64,000 bases of DNA from Crotophaga sulcirostris (Eukaryota; Chordata; Aves; Cuculiformes; Crotophagidae): contig VYZB01000035.1 of the NCBI GenBank assembly GCA_013397455.1, positions 1,935,756-1,999,755 of the forward strand, written 5' to 3'. The notes beneath the pieces were generated by a model that was given only the letters and a program-made list of their open reading frames with translations, was not told the origin of the DNA and searched no databases. Below, piece after piece: positions 36,397 through 50,990 of this stretch (position 1 is its first letter; each line of letters begins with the position of its first letter). Both the position numbers and the translations under genes were made by a program.

Positions 36397-39300
36397 CTAG
36401 AAAGCAGAACATAATGAAGAAAAACTTCATTAACATTTTTCATCCTTGCACTGAACTGTAACTAGCAAGATGATGCCTCCAGGAATGGGAAAGCAAAGGA
36501 GATACTCAACAAATGCAGACTTGGAAGAAGTATCATCCCTTGTACAAGTACCCTGAAAGGAAAAATACCTGCCAGTCTCTTGTTTTTTTACTTCATTCTT
36601 CTCCAGCCTCTTTTTGTAGATTTTGATCATTGATTAAGACTTAGCAACAGTGAGAAAAAGAATTGTTATTTAACAATACAGTAATTCAAAGCAATCGCGA
36701 ATACAGGCAGCAGATGCAAGAGTGACCAAAAGGCCACCCAGCTGTCACCACTGGCTTTCCTTGATTTCCCACTTACCTTTTTTTTTTCCATCTGCATAAA
36801 TTAGATGATACATCATAGTGGTAAAGAGTCAACACTCACTGCCCTATGATTTATCATGCCACCAAGCAATGCTGTATACTAATTACACTAATTACCTTGC
36901 TAAGCTAGCAGTTACAAAAATGATGCAGATATTAATTAATGTTTATTATTTTAGTAATGAAACTATTCATTGAAGCAAAACCCCTCAAAAATATTATGAA
37001 AAAGTTTTTTGTATGTTCCCATTTTATCTGTTCCTTCTTAAGCCCCAAAACCTTGAGTGATCTGGTAATCTCTGACCTACTACCCAAACTCAAGTGCTCT
37101 CCACACATACATTTCCACCAGCAGAGTACATAATGCTCCCCAAGCTGTCATCAATCTTTCATTCTCTCTCTAGTGCATTCATTGCTCATGCAAGACTAAC
37201 TTTTATCGTTGAACTTAATTAAAATGATTACACAATGAAAATCATGACCATGACTATATATACTCCAGTTTCACTGGAAAATATACCAAGCGTATCTTTA
37301 TACCCTGCTAATACATCCTTTTCCATGAAAGAAAATAAAGCCTGTGGTAGGTATAGCTTCAGCCTCATGTCCTTGCTGGTGTAAGGTCAAAAGAGTCGAG
37401 AGTATTCAAGGAAGTGAAATACAGGATTTCTATTTCTGAGCATAACAGTTCTTTGTAACTTGCATTTATGAAATGAGAGTCCCAACCAGGCTAACAACCA
37501 GCCAAAAGCACAGATGGTATATTGAAATAAGGAAATGCGAATCAGTGTAATCTATTCAGCATGCAGTTTGCCAGACAAACCGCAAACATTTAGTTTCAAA
37601 CATCAAAACAACCAAATTCTAAATATAACATAAAGGTATTCCTAGCAACATGACTGTTGGGGATTAAAATTTGTACCTATTTGTTTCCATGTTCTATCCT
37701 TTCGTTTCTAGATTTTGAACAAGTATGTTCCCTTTGCCTTTAAGTACCAATTTATAACATATATGTCAAGAAATACAAATGAATATTAGTAGACTTCCGG
37801 GGCAGTAGCTTTCTGAATATATTGTATACTGCAACAACAGAGATCTGAAACTGAAAGACAGTACTGAAAAGGTTCCTGAGAGATAAGAGACATGAAGAGA
37901 AGGAGGAAAAAAGGGGGGTTTATAGAAAAAACAATGGCTGGTGCTTTAGCAAGTACAGACAGGTGTGAGGCAGTCATTTAAAAAAAAAAGAAAGTAGCAA
38001 CACAGTAGATCTACTGAAGAAGCGGGTAAGAGTCTTCAAAGAATCAGTATTTCCTTTGCTACTGCAAGCTCTTAGAAAAAACCCCAACACACTCGGGTGT
38101 CACAGAGGAAGAGAAATGCTAAAAGAGGAAAAAAAAAATCAGCCTTTTTCTCATATAGATGATAGTGAAAAACCTAGGTATACACACTCTGATTTAGAGG
38201 CCTAAAAGAGTAAATACATCCTTCACCAACAAAGTATTGTGTTACAGGCTTATTTTTCCTTCTAAAATGGAATGCTTCTTCTCATTTTAATAGTTTCCTC
38301 TTTATTCTACTAACCCAACAACCCACACCAGAGAAAGAATTCAAACTTGAATTTAAAATTTATTGCAGCCTCTAAAATAAACACAACATAATACATCTTG
38401 CCTAGCCATGAAGGTTGCGACTATTAATGTTTATTTTAATGTGCTTCATTTTCATTTTGCTTCTTTCATGATTGGACTTAAACTGCATTCACACTATGGC
38501 ACTTTCAAAAGAGAAGAAAAAATAAAAGCTTTGTTAATCTCAAAGAAAAATTATTTTACAATTCTATGCAAATTTTACAAATGTGTCACAGTATCAGAGG
38601 AGATACTGAAAAGCATCCTTTATCCACCTGTCAAAAAGGAAAGAATGAAAGACAAGAGTGTGATCTCACATTCTCACAACTATTCCCTTCTTTGGCAGAA
38701 ATTAAACAACTTCTGCAATATTGAGATGGTAATTAAAGTCTGCAGAGTCTCTCAACAGCTTTGGTAAAGTCTGCCAACTGTCCCACTGCTCCTAAAATGA
38801 TGCTTTAAAAACACAATTTTACTCTCGCTTCTGGGCAACATTCGCCTTGGGGATCTCTAGAGGTAAAGACCTATTGTTTTAAACTACCACACCACAAAGC
38901 CTCCATCTGTAACATCTCAGTAGAAAGCAATCTTCGAAATAATTATTTTTCTCAGATAAAACACTACTGAATTTTTGAGCAGGTTTCCCAAAAATCTCAG
39001 CATCTCATTAAGAAAAACTTTGTTCTCAATGAGGGAAAAAACCTCTGCTGTTTTTCCCTTTCACCATCACACTTCAGGGTTTGCAACATTTCCTTACTCC
39101 AACTGGGATTTCTTTTCAATTTATGCATTTTCTTCTGATCTCTGGACAATCCCAGTAAGTCAATTTACATCTTGTCTTCCCATTTGCTGTTTTCTCACAG
39201 TTCCTCTTTCAGTCACATCTAGAATTTTACCCAAAATACATGGACATTCAAAAGCCCACGACTTCTTGCTTCTTGAATTACTCATGTCAAATCGGCGTCC

Positions 39301-42300
39301 TATGTTAGAGAGGGAAGAACTAAGACTCTTTGAAAATCTGTTTGTTTCTTAACCTGCCAGCTGGAGTTTCAATAATAATGGCATCAAGCACTTAATATTT
39401 TCCAAACATTAATCTACCAATTACCCCTCTGAGACAGGTAAGTGGTGCTAAACCTTTTCTGCAAGGAGAGAGGGACACAAAAAGGTTAATAGCTTTTTCA
39501 AAGCTACAAGGTGATTTACTGTCAGGGCCATGAGAATACTGAACAGTACCCAGTTCCCAGGTCACTGATGATGCTCTGGCCACCAGACAGCACCAGCAAG
39601 CAGCAGCAATTCAGAAAGCTCATTTACAGTTTCCACAGAAATTATAAACTCCACTCCATAACTCTGGTTCATTTTTAAAAGAGTTTATGCATATTTTCTT
39701 AGAACAAGCTTGAAAAACCAAAACAGTGCAGAGACACTGAGTGAATATCTGAGCATAAGGACAAGTCATTTGAAATACAATAGCTTGGTTCATTCATTTT
39801 GAAAGATTGCTTGATTGAGAGCTTGGAATTTGAGTGAAACAGCATATTATTTGCATTAAATCTTGTATTTAAAATTAAAATTTTGGGGAGTGGGTACTCA
39901 TAACATTTTTTTCAAGCCTTTTTCTCCAGCAGAAAATATATTTAAGATTGAACGAAGTTCCTTATGGTAGATAGCAGAAAGTACTCAGGGCTTCTCCTGC
40001 TGCAGGAAATTCAGTATCCTGTGACTGTATCAAGCTCTTGAACCGGAACATCCTGACTGGCATGGCTACATCTTCCAACAGAAATACAGTATCAAGGCAT
40101 ACAGAGGATTTGGTGGTGGTGATGGCAGGGTTGACTTTTAGATCTTCCCAGGCCCTTCTGTTGATAGCAGACTCCCTTCTGCTAGACCCTTCCTGCCATG
40201 GGTTGCTGCTATGCCCTCCACCTCATTCCCACCTCTGCTTATAGCAAGCTTCTCTCTCTTCTTTTTGCTCTCAGTGCCTGGCAATGCCCAGTTCCGTTAT
40301 CATCCTCCTCCTCACCTTCCCCTTATCTCTTGCCAAATTAATACTACCAAGTGCTTGCTGACTCAGATTCATCATCCAATCTGACTGTTTTTACTCTCAC
40401 TGAACCAATTAAAACCAGACTGGGAGAATATCAAAATAACAGAAAAATAGAATAATAAAACAGATCTTTACACTTATACAGATTACTAAATCCTCATACC
40501 TTACCCAGAAACAGCATTAAATAAAAGAATTACATGTATGTGGTATGCACTCACAACAGTTTATGGATCAAGAAGATTTAACCCAACTTTATGGGATAAA
40601 ATAAAGAACAGCTTTAGTAATTCTCCAAATGTTAGTAATCCAGGGATAGATGGCAAAAGAGACACAACCTGTTGACCCCATACCACCTCTCAACTGCACG
40701 ATGATTTAATAAGACGCTTCAGATAACAGATAAAATGAAATTCAATTTCTTTAGTGCTTGATAAGCAACACGTGATGTGACAGGTCAATATCGGAGCCTC
40801 TTTGCAGAGATTATTTCCACTTACGCAGAGATGGCAGTGAAAACAAAAGCCTTCACAGTTGTAGAGGCAGTGAGGTGAGACCATGCATTTCCTCAGAACC
40901 TATTTTTACTGATAATATGTATTGCCCTGCTGTCAATCAGAGACAAACAGATGTCATGAAGATGTGACAAAAAACCAGGCCAGTAAAACATGACAAGTCC
41001 TTTGCTTTTGCTGCCTTTCCTCAGAAATCCTAAATATTGATTGTAAGACAGTTTCATTTTCATTTACCTAGCAGGGGAGGTGGTATTAGATCTTCTGAGC
41101 AATAGACAGAACAAATATTTGTTTGCATGAAATGGCAAACAAACAGACAAATATTAAAGCACAAATACTTCAGACAAAGACAGTGCTTCTTGAACAACAA
41201 TATACTGTCTGTGCATACAGTTCTTTAACTGGGGTTGGTTTTCCGATCCTTCCCCCACCTTGAACTCTTTTTGGTATGGCATTACACTGAGGAGCTGACT
41301 TCAAGTTTCTGCTTTAATCACACTGACTGAAATTCATACCAAGTCTGAGAGTGACCCAGGTAACCTTCACTGGTGACACAGGAGGCTAAAACTAACTGAA
41401 CTTGGAGGGTGAGATAACGCATAAATTTGCATAAGGTTTGAGGGAACTGCAGAGAGATGTGGGTCTTACATAAAATAAAATCTCTGACATACAAAAGGAA
41501 ATGTATGACAACTGCTAAGGAAGTAGAGTAAATTTGGTTTGTAGTAATCCTTCAATTTGAAACACAGTGTTTCTCACAGAGGGCCCTTTTATTATCTTGC
41601 CCTTACATTTTAGAGCAAAAATGACATAGAAAGAAAATTCCTCATTTTTCTGTTACTTCTCTCAGTCTGCATAGTCACTGGAATTCCCCAGACTTTTCTG
41701 CTATAAGAACATCAGCCTCCCTGTTCTGTGGCTTCTCCTGACCTTTCCAGGATAGGTCTCTCCTTGGCACATGGGAAATAAAAAAGGATTATTCTAAGAT
41801 ATCATTGTGGCTCCTGTTGCTTCCTCGGTTCATGTAAGGTCCTACAAAACCGAAATGCTCCCCAAACTAAAAAAAAAAAAAAAAGTCCTGCTGCTGTAAA
41901 GAACTCTTCTAAAAAGACCCCTGATAAAAGCATGGAAAACCAATATGAGTGAAAAACACTTGAGGAAGTACAACCCAAAGCAGAATAGCTGCCAAATGTG
42001 CAGGAAGAAAATAATAACCAAAATAAATAAAGGATCATTTCACTTGCTCATTTCAGCTGTATTACTCTCAATTATTACTTTTGTTATTAGTGAATGATGA
42101 ATCACGTATAAAGGTTGTATTATATAGATAACGGAGGGCCCTCACATCATAAACTTGGTTAAGACTGCTCTATACTGAAAAAGGTTAGACTAGAGTTATA
42201 AATCTCAACAGACAACCAAAGTCTGAGCAAGAACTATGCACAAGGACTATGAACACTTCTGCATTTCTGTGGATGATCTGCTGCCTGTCAAATGGAGCAT

Positions 42301-44700
42301 CCTACAATTAAGTTATGTTATGAAAAAAGCTAACAAAAAAATCCCTAGGTAAGGTGAGCTGTCCTAGAATATCCATGACGAAAATCCTGTGTTTCAAGGA
42401 TTATTAATCTACAAATCCAAAAGAATTTAGTTCAGACTAACTCTTAATAATTCCATTACTTAACAATATGATGATAATACAGGAAGACCCAATTTATTCA
42501 GACATTTCAAGAATGCCATGCATTTCAGTCTGATTTCCTTGAACAAATCAGTCTTTATGACAGAATAATACTTGTAAATGCTATTCAGGTTTCTTGTCTG
42601 TAACTCTGGCAAATTTTTGACCATTTTTTAAGTAGAATGAAAGGCTCGATTAGAGTTAAAGGCAAAAATCAATTAACAGCCCTGGCCTCTTTTCTTTAAC
42701 AGCTATTTAATGATAGTTCATGTACTACTTATTTCCAGACAGGGACCCTTTCCAATCTACTTGTGTGTATTCCAAGCCAAATCGACACATTGTATTACCA
42801 ACTGGATCAATATAGACTTTTCATAAGTTATTGGAATAAATTATTATTCCAGAGAGTCCACTGCTGGATGATATTCATTCCCTTACATTCAGAACACACA
42901 AACTCAAACACATCAGTAATATATGTAAACAGTTAGGAAAGTCTAACTGAGGTACCTGGTGATTTTTTTATGGGCTTATTGGTTTGGTTTTGACTTTATT
43001 GTTTGGTTTGGGGTTGTTTTGTTTTTGTTTTTGTTTTTTTTCCCAAATCTTGTTTCATGTCAGCAGTTCAGAGGCCTGAGTTTAGGTAGGCCTTCAATCT
43101 TTTTAAACTTAGAAGCATTAAGAAATAAAGAACATCAAAGAAAGAGAAATCAAATGAAGTTGACAGAAGTCATACTATCTGAGGTAATTTCAGCAGTCTG
43201 ACAGAAAATGAAAGACTAACAGGCACATATTCCCACAATATAAATCAAAGGAATTACTGGACATGTCCTTTCTCATATGTGTAACATACAGAACACAAAA
43301 CATATCTAGGTGAAAACACAAAAAGAACCCACATTTTGTACATTAGTATGTCTGTCACATGAAATATGAACCCAGAATAAATGAAACAATGGCATTTATA
43401 CAGTGCTAGCAGTACAGATTTATTTTGTTACAAATGAAGGTTATAATGTGATTGCGTAAAAATCTTTGACCTTTTTCTTTTTTCACTTCATGTCGCAACT
43501 GACTTATTAAGTCAGCTTACAAATTTCTTATTGACCACATACCTCAGGGAGCTGAAAAAAACTTCTGAATTATTACAAAGATAATCAGCTGTACTACACT
43601 AGTTTCAGTAGCAATGAGGGAATTCGATATGTTTTAGGACGTACCTTTTTGGATGCAAAACATAGATGTCCTGGCTTCAGAGGTATAGTAAAGAGATGAA
43701 TATAACTGCACCACTGACAATTGTTTGCCCATTCCCTCTTGATAGTATGTTTATTCTGTTGCCTCCATGCATGATTAACAAACAGTTTGTGTATCCTGCA
43801 GTAGTTGTGAAGTTTTGTATTAGAGATTAGACATCCCTTGATAATAAATTCCATTGATTTGTCCAGTTTAGCTTAAGTGCAGAAATTCACATTTTTTCCC
43901 CTCTTTTTTTTTTCCCCCCCCTTCCCTCTGAGTTTAAATTAAAAGGTGATATATAGTCTAGGAGGAGAGAGGAAAAGCTGACACGACCTCTTTAAGGTCA
44001 TTCCTCCAGATGAACAAAACCTATCTGTTAGTGTAAAATATGGATCAGCATGTCAGCAAGCATTAGACTGTAAGAGTAAACACAGGAAAAGTCGGACACT
44101 ACAGAATTCCTAGGAAACCTGGCCAGGACTGCAATGGTGAAGTTTAACTGCATAAAGTCAATTACAAAATAAATAGTGATGAGGAAAAAAAATTAAGCTT
44201 TGACTTAAATATTTGTAGTCTGGATATATTATATCAGAATGGAAGAGTCATCATCTCAAACAACAACAATTACATTATAAAGAATATATTAAAAAAGAAT
44301 ATATAATATCTATTTACACATACACATGTATACTTTTTACCCACCTTAACAGCGAACCTAACCATTCAACACAATGAAGAAAGCATTTACAAACATTTAT
44401 TTGAATATAAATCACCAGTTTGCTTAGATGATACATTTTTCATTTCTCTCTAATGCACAATCATAAACATCTTTTTATGGTTTTGTTTACAAACAATATA
44501 TTTTGGAGCTTACAATGTTATGAGTATTATGCAAAATACCTAAGCTGGAGCAGTGTGAATAAGTAAAACAAGAGTGTTCTATGGTTATCATTAAAGTTTC
44601 CATTCCTTTCTACTATATATAAAAATTTCAGTTCTCCAAGCCAGGAAGCACAAATATCACCATATGAAACACAGTGACTAACTGTGGAATACAGTATATA

Positions 44701-44715
44701 ATAAATAAATAAATA
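44701..44715. repeat. Short (AAAT)n microsatellite
   Basis: About three to four aaat units in ataataaataaataaatag. Confidence 0.6.
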
Positions 44716-44995
44716 GTAAGCACGGAAGAGACACTCCGACTGTGAATGAAGTTAGGGCCACATTCACCTCTGATGACTAAGAATTGAAAACTGCAAGCAG
44801 TAATTACGATATGCACTTAACATATATAAGTGCGTGTGTATGTACACACGTAGATATTTGTACACATACATGCATTTCCCCACACGCAGATAAAAAAGCC
44901 CATCAAATACAACGTCTGCACACCTACTGAAGCGTTCTCAATTCGATTTGCCCTGGTTCCCATTTCACCTCATCTGGCCCCTGTAGCTCCTGGGG

Positions 44996-45047
44996 CCCTG
45001 GTTGAAATCCACTCCCCTCGACCCTGGTTGAAATCCCCTTCCCTCCA
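44996..45047. repeat. 26-bp tandem duplication in a C-rich patch
   Basis: Two adjacent 26-bp units each begin ccctggttgaaatcc, with a few differences in the second half. Confidence 0.8.
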
Positions 45048-48000
45048 GCCACCTGCCTGCAACCAGCAAAGCCTCAAATCTCAATGTGGGTTGCAGTCCA
45101 TAAACTTGGCTTTGTTTGTATGGTAAAACTGAGTAATAACTCTATTTTGCACCTTGCGTTGGCTTTGCCCCATTCAGAAATTCAATATATATCTTTATAC
45201 ATACCATACAATGGATATATTGTGCAATGTATTTCTGCATCTGTCATATCATGTATATGAAAAACCTCAGCTGAAACACAAATTCATTAAGTGGCTTAAA
45301 ACCAGAAATGACATTGTATCATACAACTCATCTGCTGTATGTCTCTTGTCTTGTCTGTGAAACAAGCCTGGTATTTATGGGGTTTTTAACTCCAAATGAC
45401 CAAACCTGTAGCTTCTACTGGACAAAAAAGTTTTCCTGAAGCACTTGGAAATTTATTTAGTAAATTGGTTTAATTTTCTTCATTGGTTCATTCTAAGTTA
45501 AGAACTCAATCTGAAAATATAAGCAAGCTCGTTTTCTTCAGAAATGCAGACAAAAATAACACAGGTGAGCAAAGAAGAATTCCTCTGACATTAAAGTCTT
45601 GAAGAAAATCAGAAACCATTTTCAAAGGTACTCAAAACTCTAAAAATGCTGGTAAAGTGCCAACAGGCAAATTCTTTTTTAAGTTAGATACCTGATTACC
45701 ATGAATTTTTCCCACCTTTGAATTTCAACTAAATTTCATTACTTAAGTCACTAAGCCACCTGCGAAAAGCTGACTAAACAGAACTAAGAAACCTTCTCCA
45801 CCTATTAGGCAAAGACCAATGCCAAGTAACTACCAAAATGCAATACTTGCCCAAGTATAAAGAATCCTTCTTCCTTATGCCTCCAGCATGTCTTAAGCTC
45901 GTATTTCTTTATTTTATACAATAAAAAAAATTGCTGTGCATTTTAAGCAACCCAATTTCAATTTAACTGTCTCTTGACGTATCTATGAGAAAAAGAATGT
46001 ATTCTTGAGTAAATGGGCAAATCACCATTTAGGATTTGCTAATGGAACGGTCGTGACATTTTCATTAGAAAATTCAGTCCAAAGTTGTTAAATCCCAGAG
46101 AAGAGTTTGAGGTATTTTTTCTGAAAAGTTCATTAAAATGTTTGGGCTTTTTTATTTTTTCTTAGGAAGGAAAAGGATGATAAAGAGTATTGGCTTTTTT
46201 ATGTTGACTTGCTCTGTCTGGGCAGAATTCACATGGTATCAATTCTCTTTCCTTCCACCATCTGGCTAATAAGGTTTGCAAGGTCATTTTGGGAACTGGG
46301 ACCTGCAAACCTTTCGTTCCTGGAGCTGCCTTTGCTCAAAAGGAGTAGGGCTCTGCAGAAGTGAGCTCACAGGCACCTCTTCTCTACTGTGAAAGTGTCC
46401 CTGCGACAAAAAATTCAAAAGCAGCACAAAAGCCTTGCTCACAAATGGAGGCACCAGCAATTCAGGAAAGTGGTCCCTAAAATAGGTCATGAATTCTAAA
46501 TAATATCTTTCCATTTAACATTTAGCTGCATAAAATACTCTAAAGAAATTTCCCTGCTGCTTCACTTTCAGTTAGCTAGCATTTCTCAAAGCTGTTGTTT
46601 CCTGTCTAAGCAGAAACTTGGAAAATATAAAAAACCTACAGTAAAAGAACGTAGATTATTTTAGAAACAATTTTCTCTTTGCAGACTTTTTCTGAACACT
46701 TCTGGTTTATTCCATGATCTTAAGACACAAATATGCTCCTGAAAAATTATCCCAGATTATTGTCAGTCAATAGTAAAGCTGAATGAGTGATAACAGAAAA
46801 AGGTGGCAAACCCAGCAGCTTATGGGAAGCAGCAAGAGAAAAACAATTTTAGATGCTATTAATAACAACTTATAGCCCTTTTAAAATAAGGTGTGTTTTA
46901 TAAAAAGTGATTAATTAATGAGCAATTGATCTTGATTTATACAGAACAGATGGCGTTGTTAAATGCAAACCCAACAAGCCCACTTTTCATTCACATGCAA
47001 ATGTAAAGGATTAGCTCTTCACTTGCAGGAGTCATCACTCTTTACACAGTGTGTTTTCTTGTTCTAGATACCAATCTAGAGATCTATCTAATTCAAGCTG
47101 TCAATCATACTCAATAATTTTCCCATGTTCTGACTTTCAAAAAGATGTTGTATTAGCACAGTTGTCTTGGCTTCAGTGTTACTGCAAAACAACCGCCAAT
47201 GTGCTACTCTGACCAGCACTATTGCAACAGTCACCCAAGAGAGTGTCAATCACGCCTGCTGAGTAAGTGGAGCATTAAATTATTTTTTTATGCCTATGTT
47301 GTACATGCTGAATCACTGTCAGCACACAATCACAACAGAATACAAAGAGGAAAGGCAGCCAATTAGTCAAGTTAAGACCACACAGGCGAACACAGTATTA
47401 ATTTGGAAGTGCAGGCTAATTGCTGGACACTAGCATTATGTCACTTAAATCAGATTTATTGCTGAGTGTAATAAATGTTTAATAATAAAAAGAACAACAA
47501 TCCCTTCCTCCCAAGTTATTACTGGAAGTCTTTAAAACTCTCCTGAGTGTCTGTTAGGCAGTTAGGAGCTAACTTCTCTCTTCTATAATTATTTTACATT
47601 CACTTTTTACACCTCATCTAACTGTTAACCTTTTACAGACTGGTATAATGAGCACACATGCAATCTACTACCATCCCCTTTTGTCACCACAATTAACCCA
47701 GTAGTTCATAACCTTTATTGGCAGCCACGATAATTTGCAGGATTAAGAATCTGCTGTAGAAATTTTAGAAATATAAAATCCTTCAGAGTTGAAAAGTGTT
47801 AAAGACAAGTAATGGAATTATTTTTCTACTTACATTCCAAATATATCTGACTCTTGACAGTGTTGGCATTACCTTTTGTGGTCACTCTATTCGTATTCAT
47901 ACCAGCTAGTGTCGCCAGCCTGAATCTCCCACAGGCCACGTTCTTCATAACCATCTTCTCCCTTTCTCCTTACATGGAACCTTAAACTTATGGCAGCTCT

Positions 48001-48194
48001 TGCCTTCCCAAGTTCACCTGCTACTTTAATATTTAGGCCATATTATAACATTATTATTAATTTGAGATGTAAAAAGGACAGGTGATAACAGGAAAAAAAC
48101 AACAAAAAGCCCCAAACCGTGTTTGCCTTTCCCAGCAGCCATTCACTTATTGTTTTGGACTCAGATATCTGGAAGAGAGATTGAATCATGGCAT

Positions 48195-48375
48195 CATAGA
48201 ACAGTTCAACTTAGAAGAGAGCTCTGGAGGTCACATAATGCAGCCTCAAACTCAAAGCAATTATATCAGGTTGCTGAGGAATTTATACAGTCTGTTCCTG
48301 GATACCTCCAAGGAGGGAGCTTCTACATCCTCTCAGGACTGCAGGCATGGAAGATATATAGGAGATATAAGTGCA
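48195..48375 (-). mobile_element. CR1 LINE 3' fragment, minus orientation
   Basis: catcatagaacagttcaact, ctctggaggtcacataatgc, atcaggttgctgagg and cctccaaggagggagcttct reproduce, with many differences, the reverse complement of a CR1 3' end. The divergence suggests an old copy. Overlapping open frames at 48082-48492 are by-products of this repeat. Confidence 0.75.
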
Positions 48376-50544
48376 ACTTCAAGGTTTGAGTTGATTTCTA
48401 ACTGTTTGGTGTTTGGAACAAGGCAGAAGAGCAACATTCCACAATTCCCTAAAAAACTCACAGAACTTCTTGAATTGCATGACCTCTTGTAGATGGCAAG
48501 ATTGCAAGCATTTTACTTAAACTTCACCTTGTTTAACATACAACTATGCAGTTCACAGAATATCATAAGCATTGCTTCGTACTAAAATAATTCTTTTTAA
48601 TTGCAGTATTCAAATTAAATGTAAAAAACAATGTTGAGTAGAAAAATTCAGTTCTTCTCTTTGCAAACCACCTGATGCGAGAGAACAGAACCAATCGATT
48701 CACTCTACTCTGTGTACATTCCACCCTTATTCAGAGACATTTGGTAAGGGGCAGCTGTCTAAACCAAAATGGGTTGGGGTTGTCCTGTGTAATAACCTTT
48801 AGGTTACTATACATATCTGCTTGAAATTTGTTGCTGAGTAGGGTTGTTTGTTTTGGTTTCTTTGTGTGGAGGGATTGGGTTGGGTTTTACTTCTATTGGA
48901 CATTATAATAAAACTCAAGAGCAGAACTCTTGAGAACTTCTTGAGAACATCACAAATGTGCAGCGACGCAACCAACCACATTGCTTCTTAATGAAATGAA
49001 AAGAAAGGAAAGGCCAACAGCTTAAATCTGAATGTACATGGCACAGAAGCCAATGTTTTGACATCTAGACAAAATCGTGCATATTGGAGTCTTGTAAGAA
49101 ACTGGCTAATATACTTACACTTTTGTGATCTGTACTGCCATTGTAATCACCATTTTGATTAATGAAATTTATGTGTTTGGTCTCTATTCTAACTGCTATA
49201 GTACCATGGTAGTGCAGTGCTCTTTCAGCATTATGACAAAAAGAGTACTCTCTGTTAACTGGTTTTGAATGAAGGATTTATACAGCAAATGAGGAGGCTG
49301 ATAGAATATATGATTTTCACAGCTAAGCATTTAAATCAAGCCAGCTACTGAGAGGGTAAACTAGCTTTTTTAATAATGAGGTTTATCACCAGATCTTTCT
49401 GCCAGGGCTTCAGGACTGGTTTATCTAAGTGACACATAATCTGCAGGAAAGGGGCATATACTCTGAAAACAGAGCACACAGGTTGTGTTTCAAGCACTAT
49501 CCCCTAATGGTTTCAGAGAAAAAGGCACCACCGCTATAGAAATTTCTAAGCGAAGAATGTAATCCATGCTCTACTTGCATTTGGGCCCCAGAGGAACGTG
49601 TCCCTCGGGAAGCACGTGCAGTAGGCATTCATCCCAAAGGAACAAGAGACTGCTTGTCTTCTTCTGGACACAAATGCTATTGCCTAATTAAACACAAAAA
49701 TGAAGTTTCCTTCATTTGCTCAGGAGTTTGGTGGGGTTTTTTAAGCTACTCAGCATTTAAATTCAGATTTTTTTTTTTCCAGACACAAAAATCATCAAGG
49801 AAATTTATTTGAAATATCTGGTTGGTTCCTTTATTGTTGCTGGCTCTGAATTCTCATTCTTGCCTAGCCATCTTGATCAGCCCATGGTTGAGTAGCATGC
49901 TAGGAAAACTGTGATCTGTCTTAGAAAGAATCCAAAATATTCCAAGTTGGTTTCAATTATTTTTATCACGATTAATAGGTCCTACATCAATTCAAATTTG
50001 CCTAAATTTAAAATATGGGCAGAGGAAGTTATCCATAGACTTACAAGAGATTACGAAATTAAATAGTCCACAAATGAAACATCTTTGCCTTTACCAGAAC
50101 TGGTTGGAAACAGTTTTACACAGCAATTTAAAAGCCTGGTTATAAAAATCAGTATGTGGCACTTGAGAAGGACACACAAAAAAAGACAAAAGATACCAGA
50201 CTATATCAACAACCAAATGATACTGACTCCTTGCAAAGGTAAGAGAAGTTGTAAAATTTCTATTTGAGTATGAGAATCCAACAACTTTCATTTCCTTAAC
50301 ATTCCTTGAAAACAGACAAGAGGATAAGAAATAATTTTAACGATGCTGTTATAAAGTAAAAACAAATGATAGAGCTGTGGCTACAACTACAATTATGACT
50401 ATGCCTTGCTACGGCACAGCTGATAATATCCTAGTGTTATGTGGCTTATGCTACTGCTTGAGTTCAATTTCCTTCAGATAATGTATTTGGATTCCACAAT
50501 ATGCTTCTTTGGTGAAACCAATAACTGAATCCAGTTGTAATACC

Positions 50545-50990
50545 TCAGGGAGTTATAATTTATGGCAATTGTCTGTTCCCACCACTTTTCTCAGTAATTT
50601 GTTCCAATGATTAATAACCTTACTGTTAAAGATAAATAAGTGTGCTTTACTTCTAATTTGAATGAGCCTGACCTCAGCACGCAGCCATTCAAGGGTCTTA
50701 CATTTCTCCTTCTCTAGAGAAAAGAGGTCTTTTGTACCTGGTATTATTTTCTCCCCATATACATACTGTATACTCACCTCCCACCTTCTCTCTGGTATAC
50801 TAAATGATCGAGATCTTTAGGTCACCTGCTGTAAGACTACAGTTTTAAGACATGACTGTTTTTGTGGCACTTTTCTTCATTCCTCTCAAATTTTCATCAG
50901 TGTGTTGAAAGCATGGACACCAGATGTGCACGCAGTATATCGGTATCGGTCAAAATCTCATCTTTTCTCCTGGCTACAATCCTGTTTTTT
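50545..50990 (-). mobile_element. Ancient CR1/L3-type LINE fragment, minus orientation
   Basis: The minus strand reads a decayed LINE C-terminus (KVINHWNKLLRKVV is the counterpart of [14 protein letters not shown] in the young CR1 copies here). On the plus strand, cttttctcagtaatttgttc and ttaataaccttactgttaaa, then the GAGCCTGACCTCAGC block and gcatggacaccagatgtgca, follow the order seen in old amniote CR1/L3 copies. Boundaries and subfamily are uncertain. Confidence 0.6.

Noticed and set aside
46284..46514. Minus-strand open frame of 76 codons considered as a missing PTPRK exon
   Set aside because: The translation does not resemble the first FN3, Ig or MAM domain of the family, and no correct-phase splice sites were seen.
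48082..48492. Plus-strand open frame of 136 codons
   Set aside because: It overlaps a minus-orientation CR1 fragment and reads it antisense.
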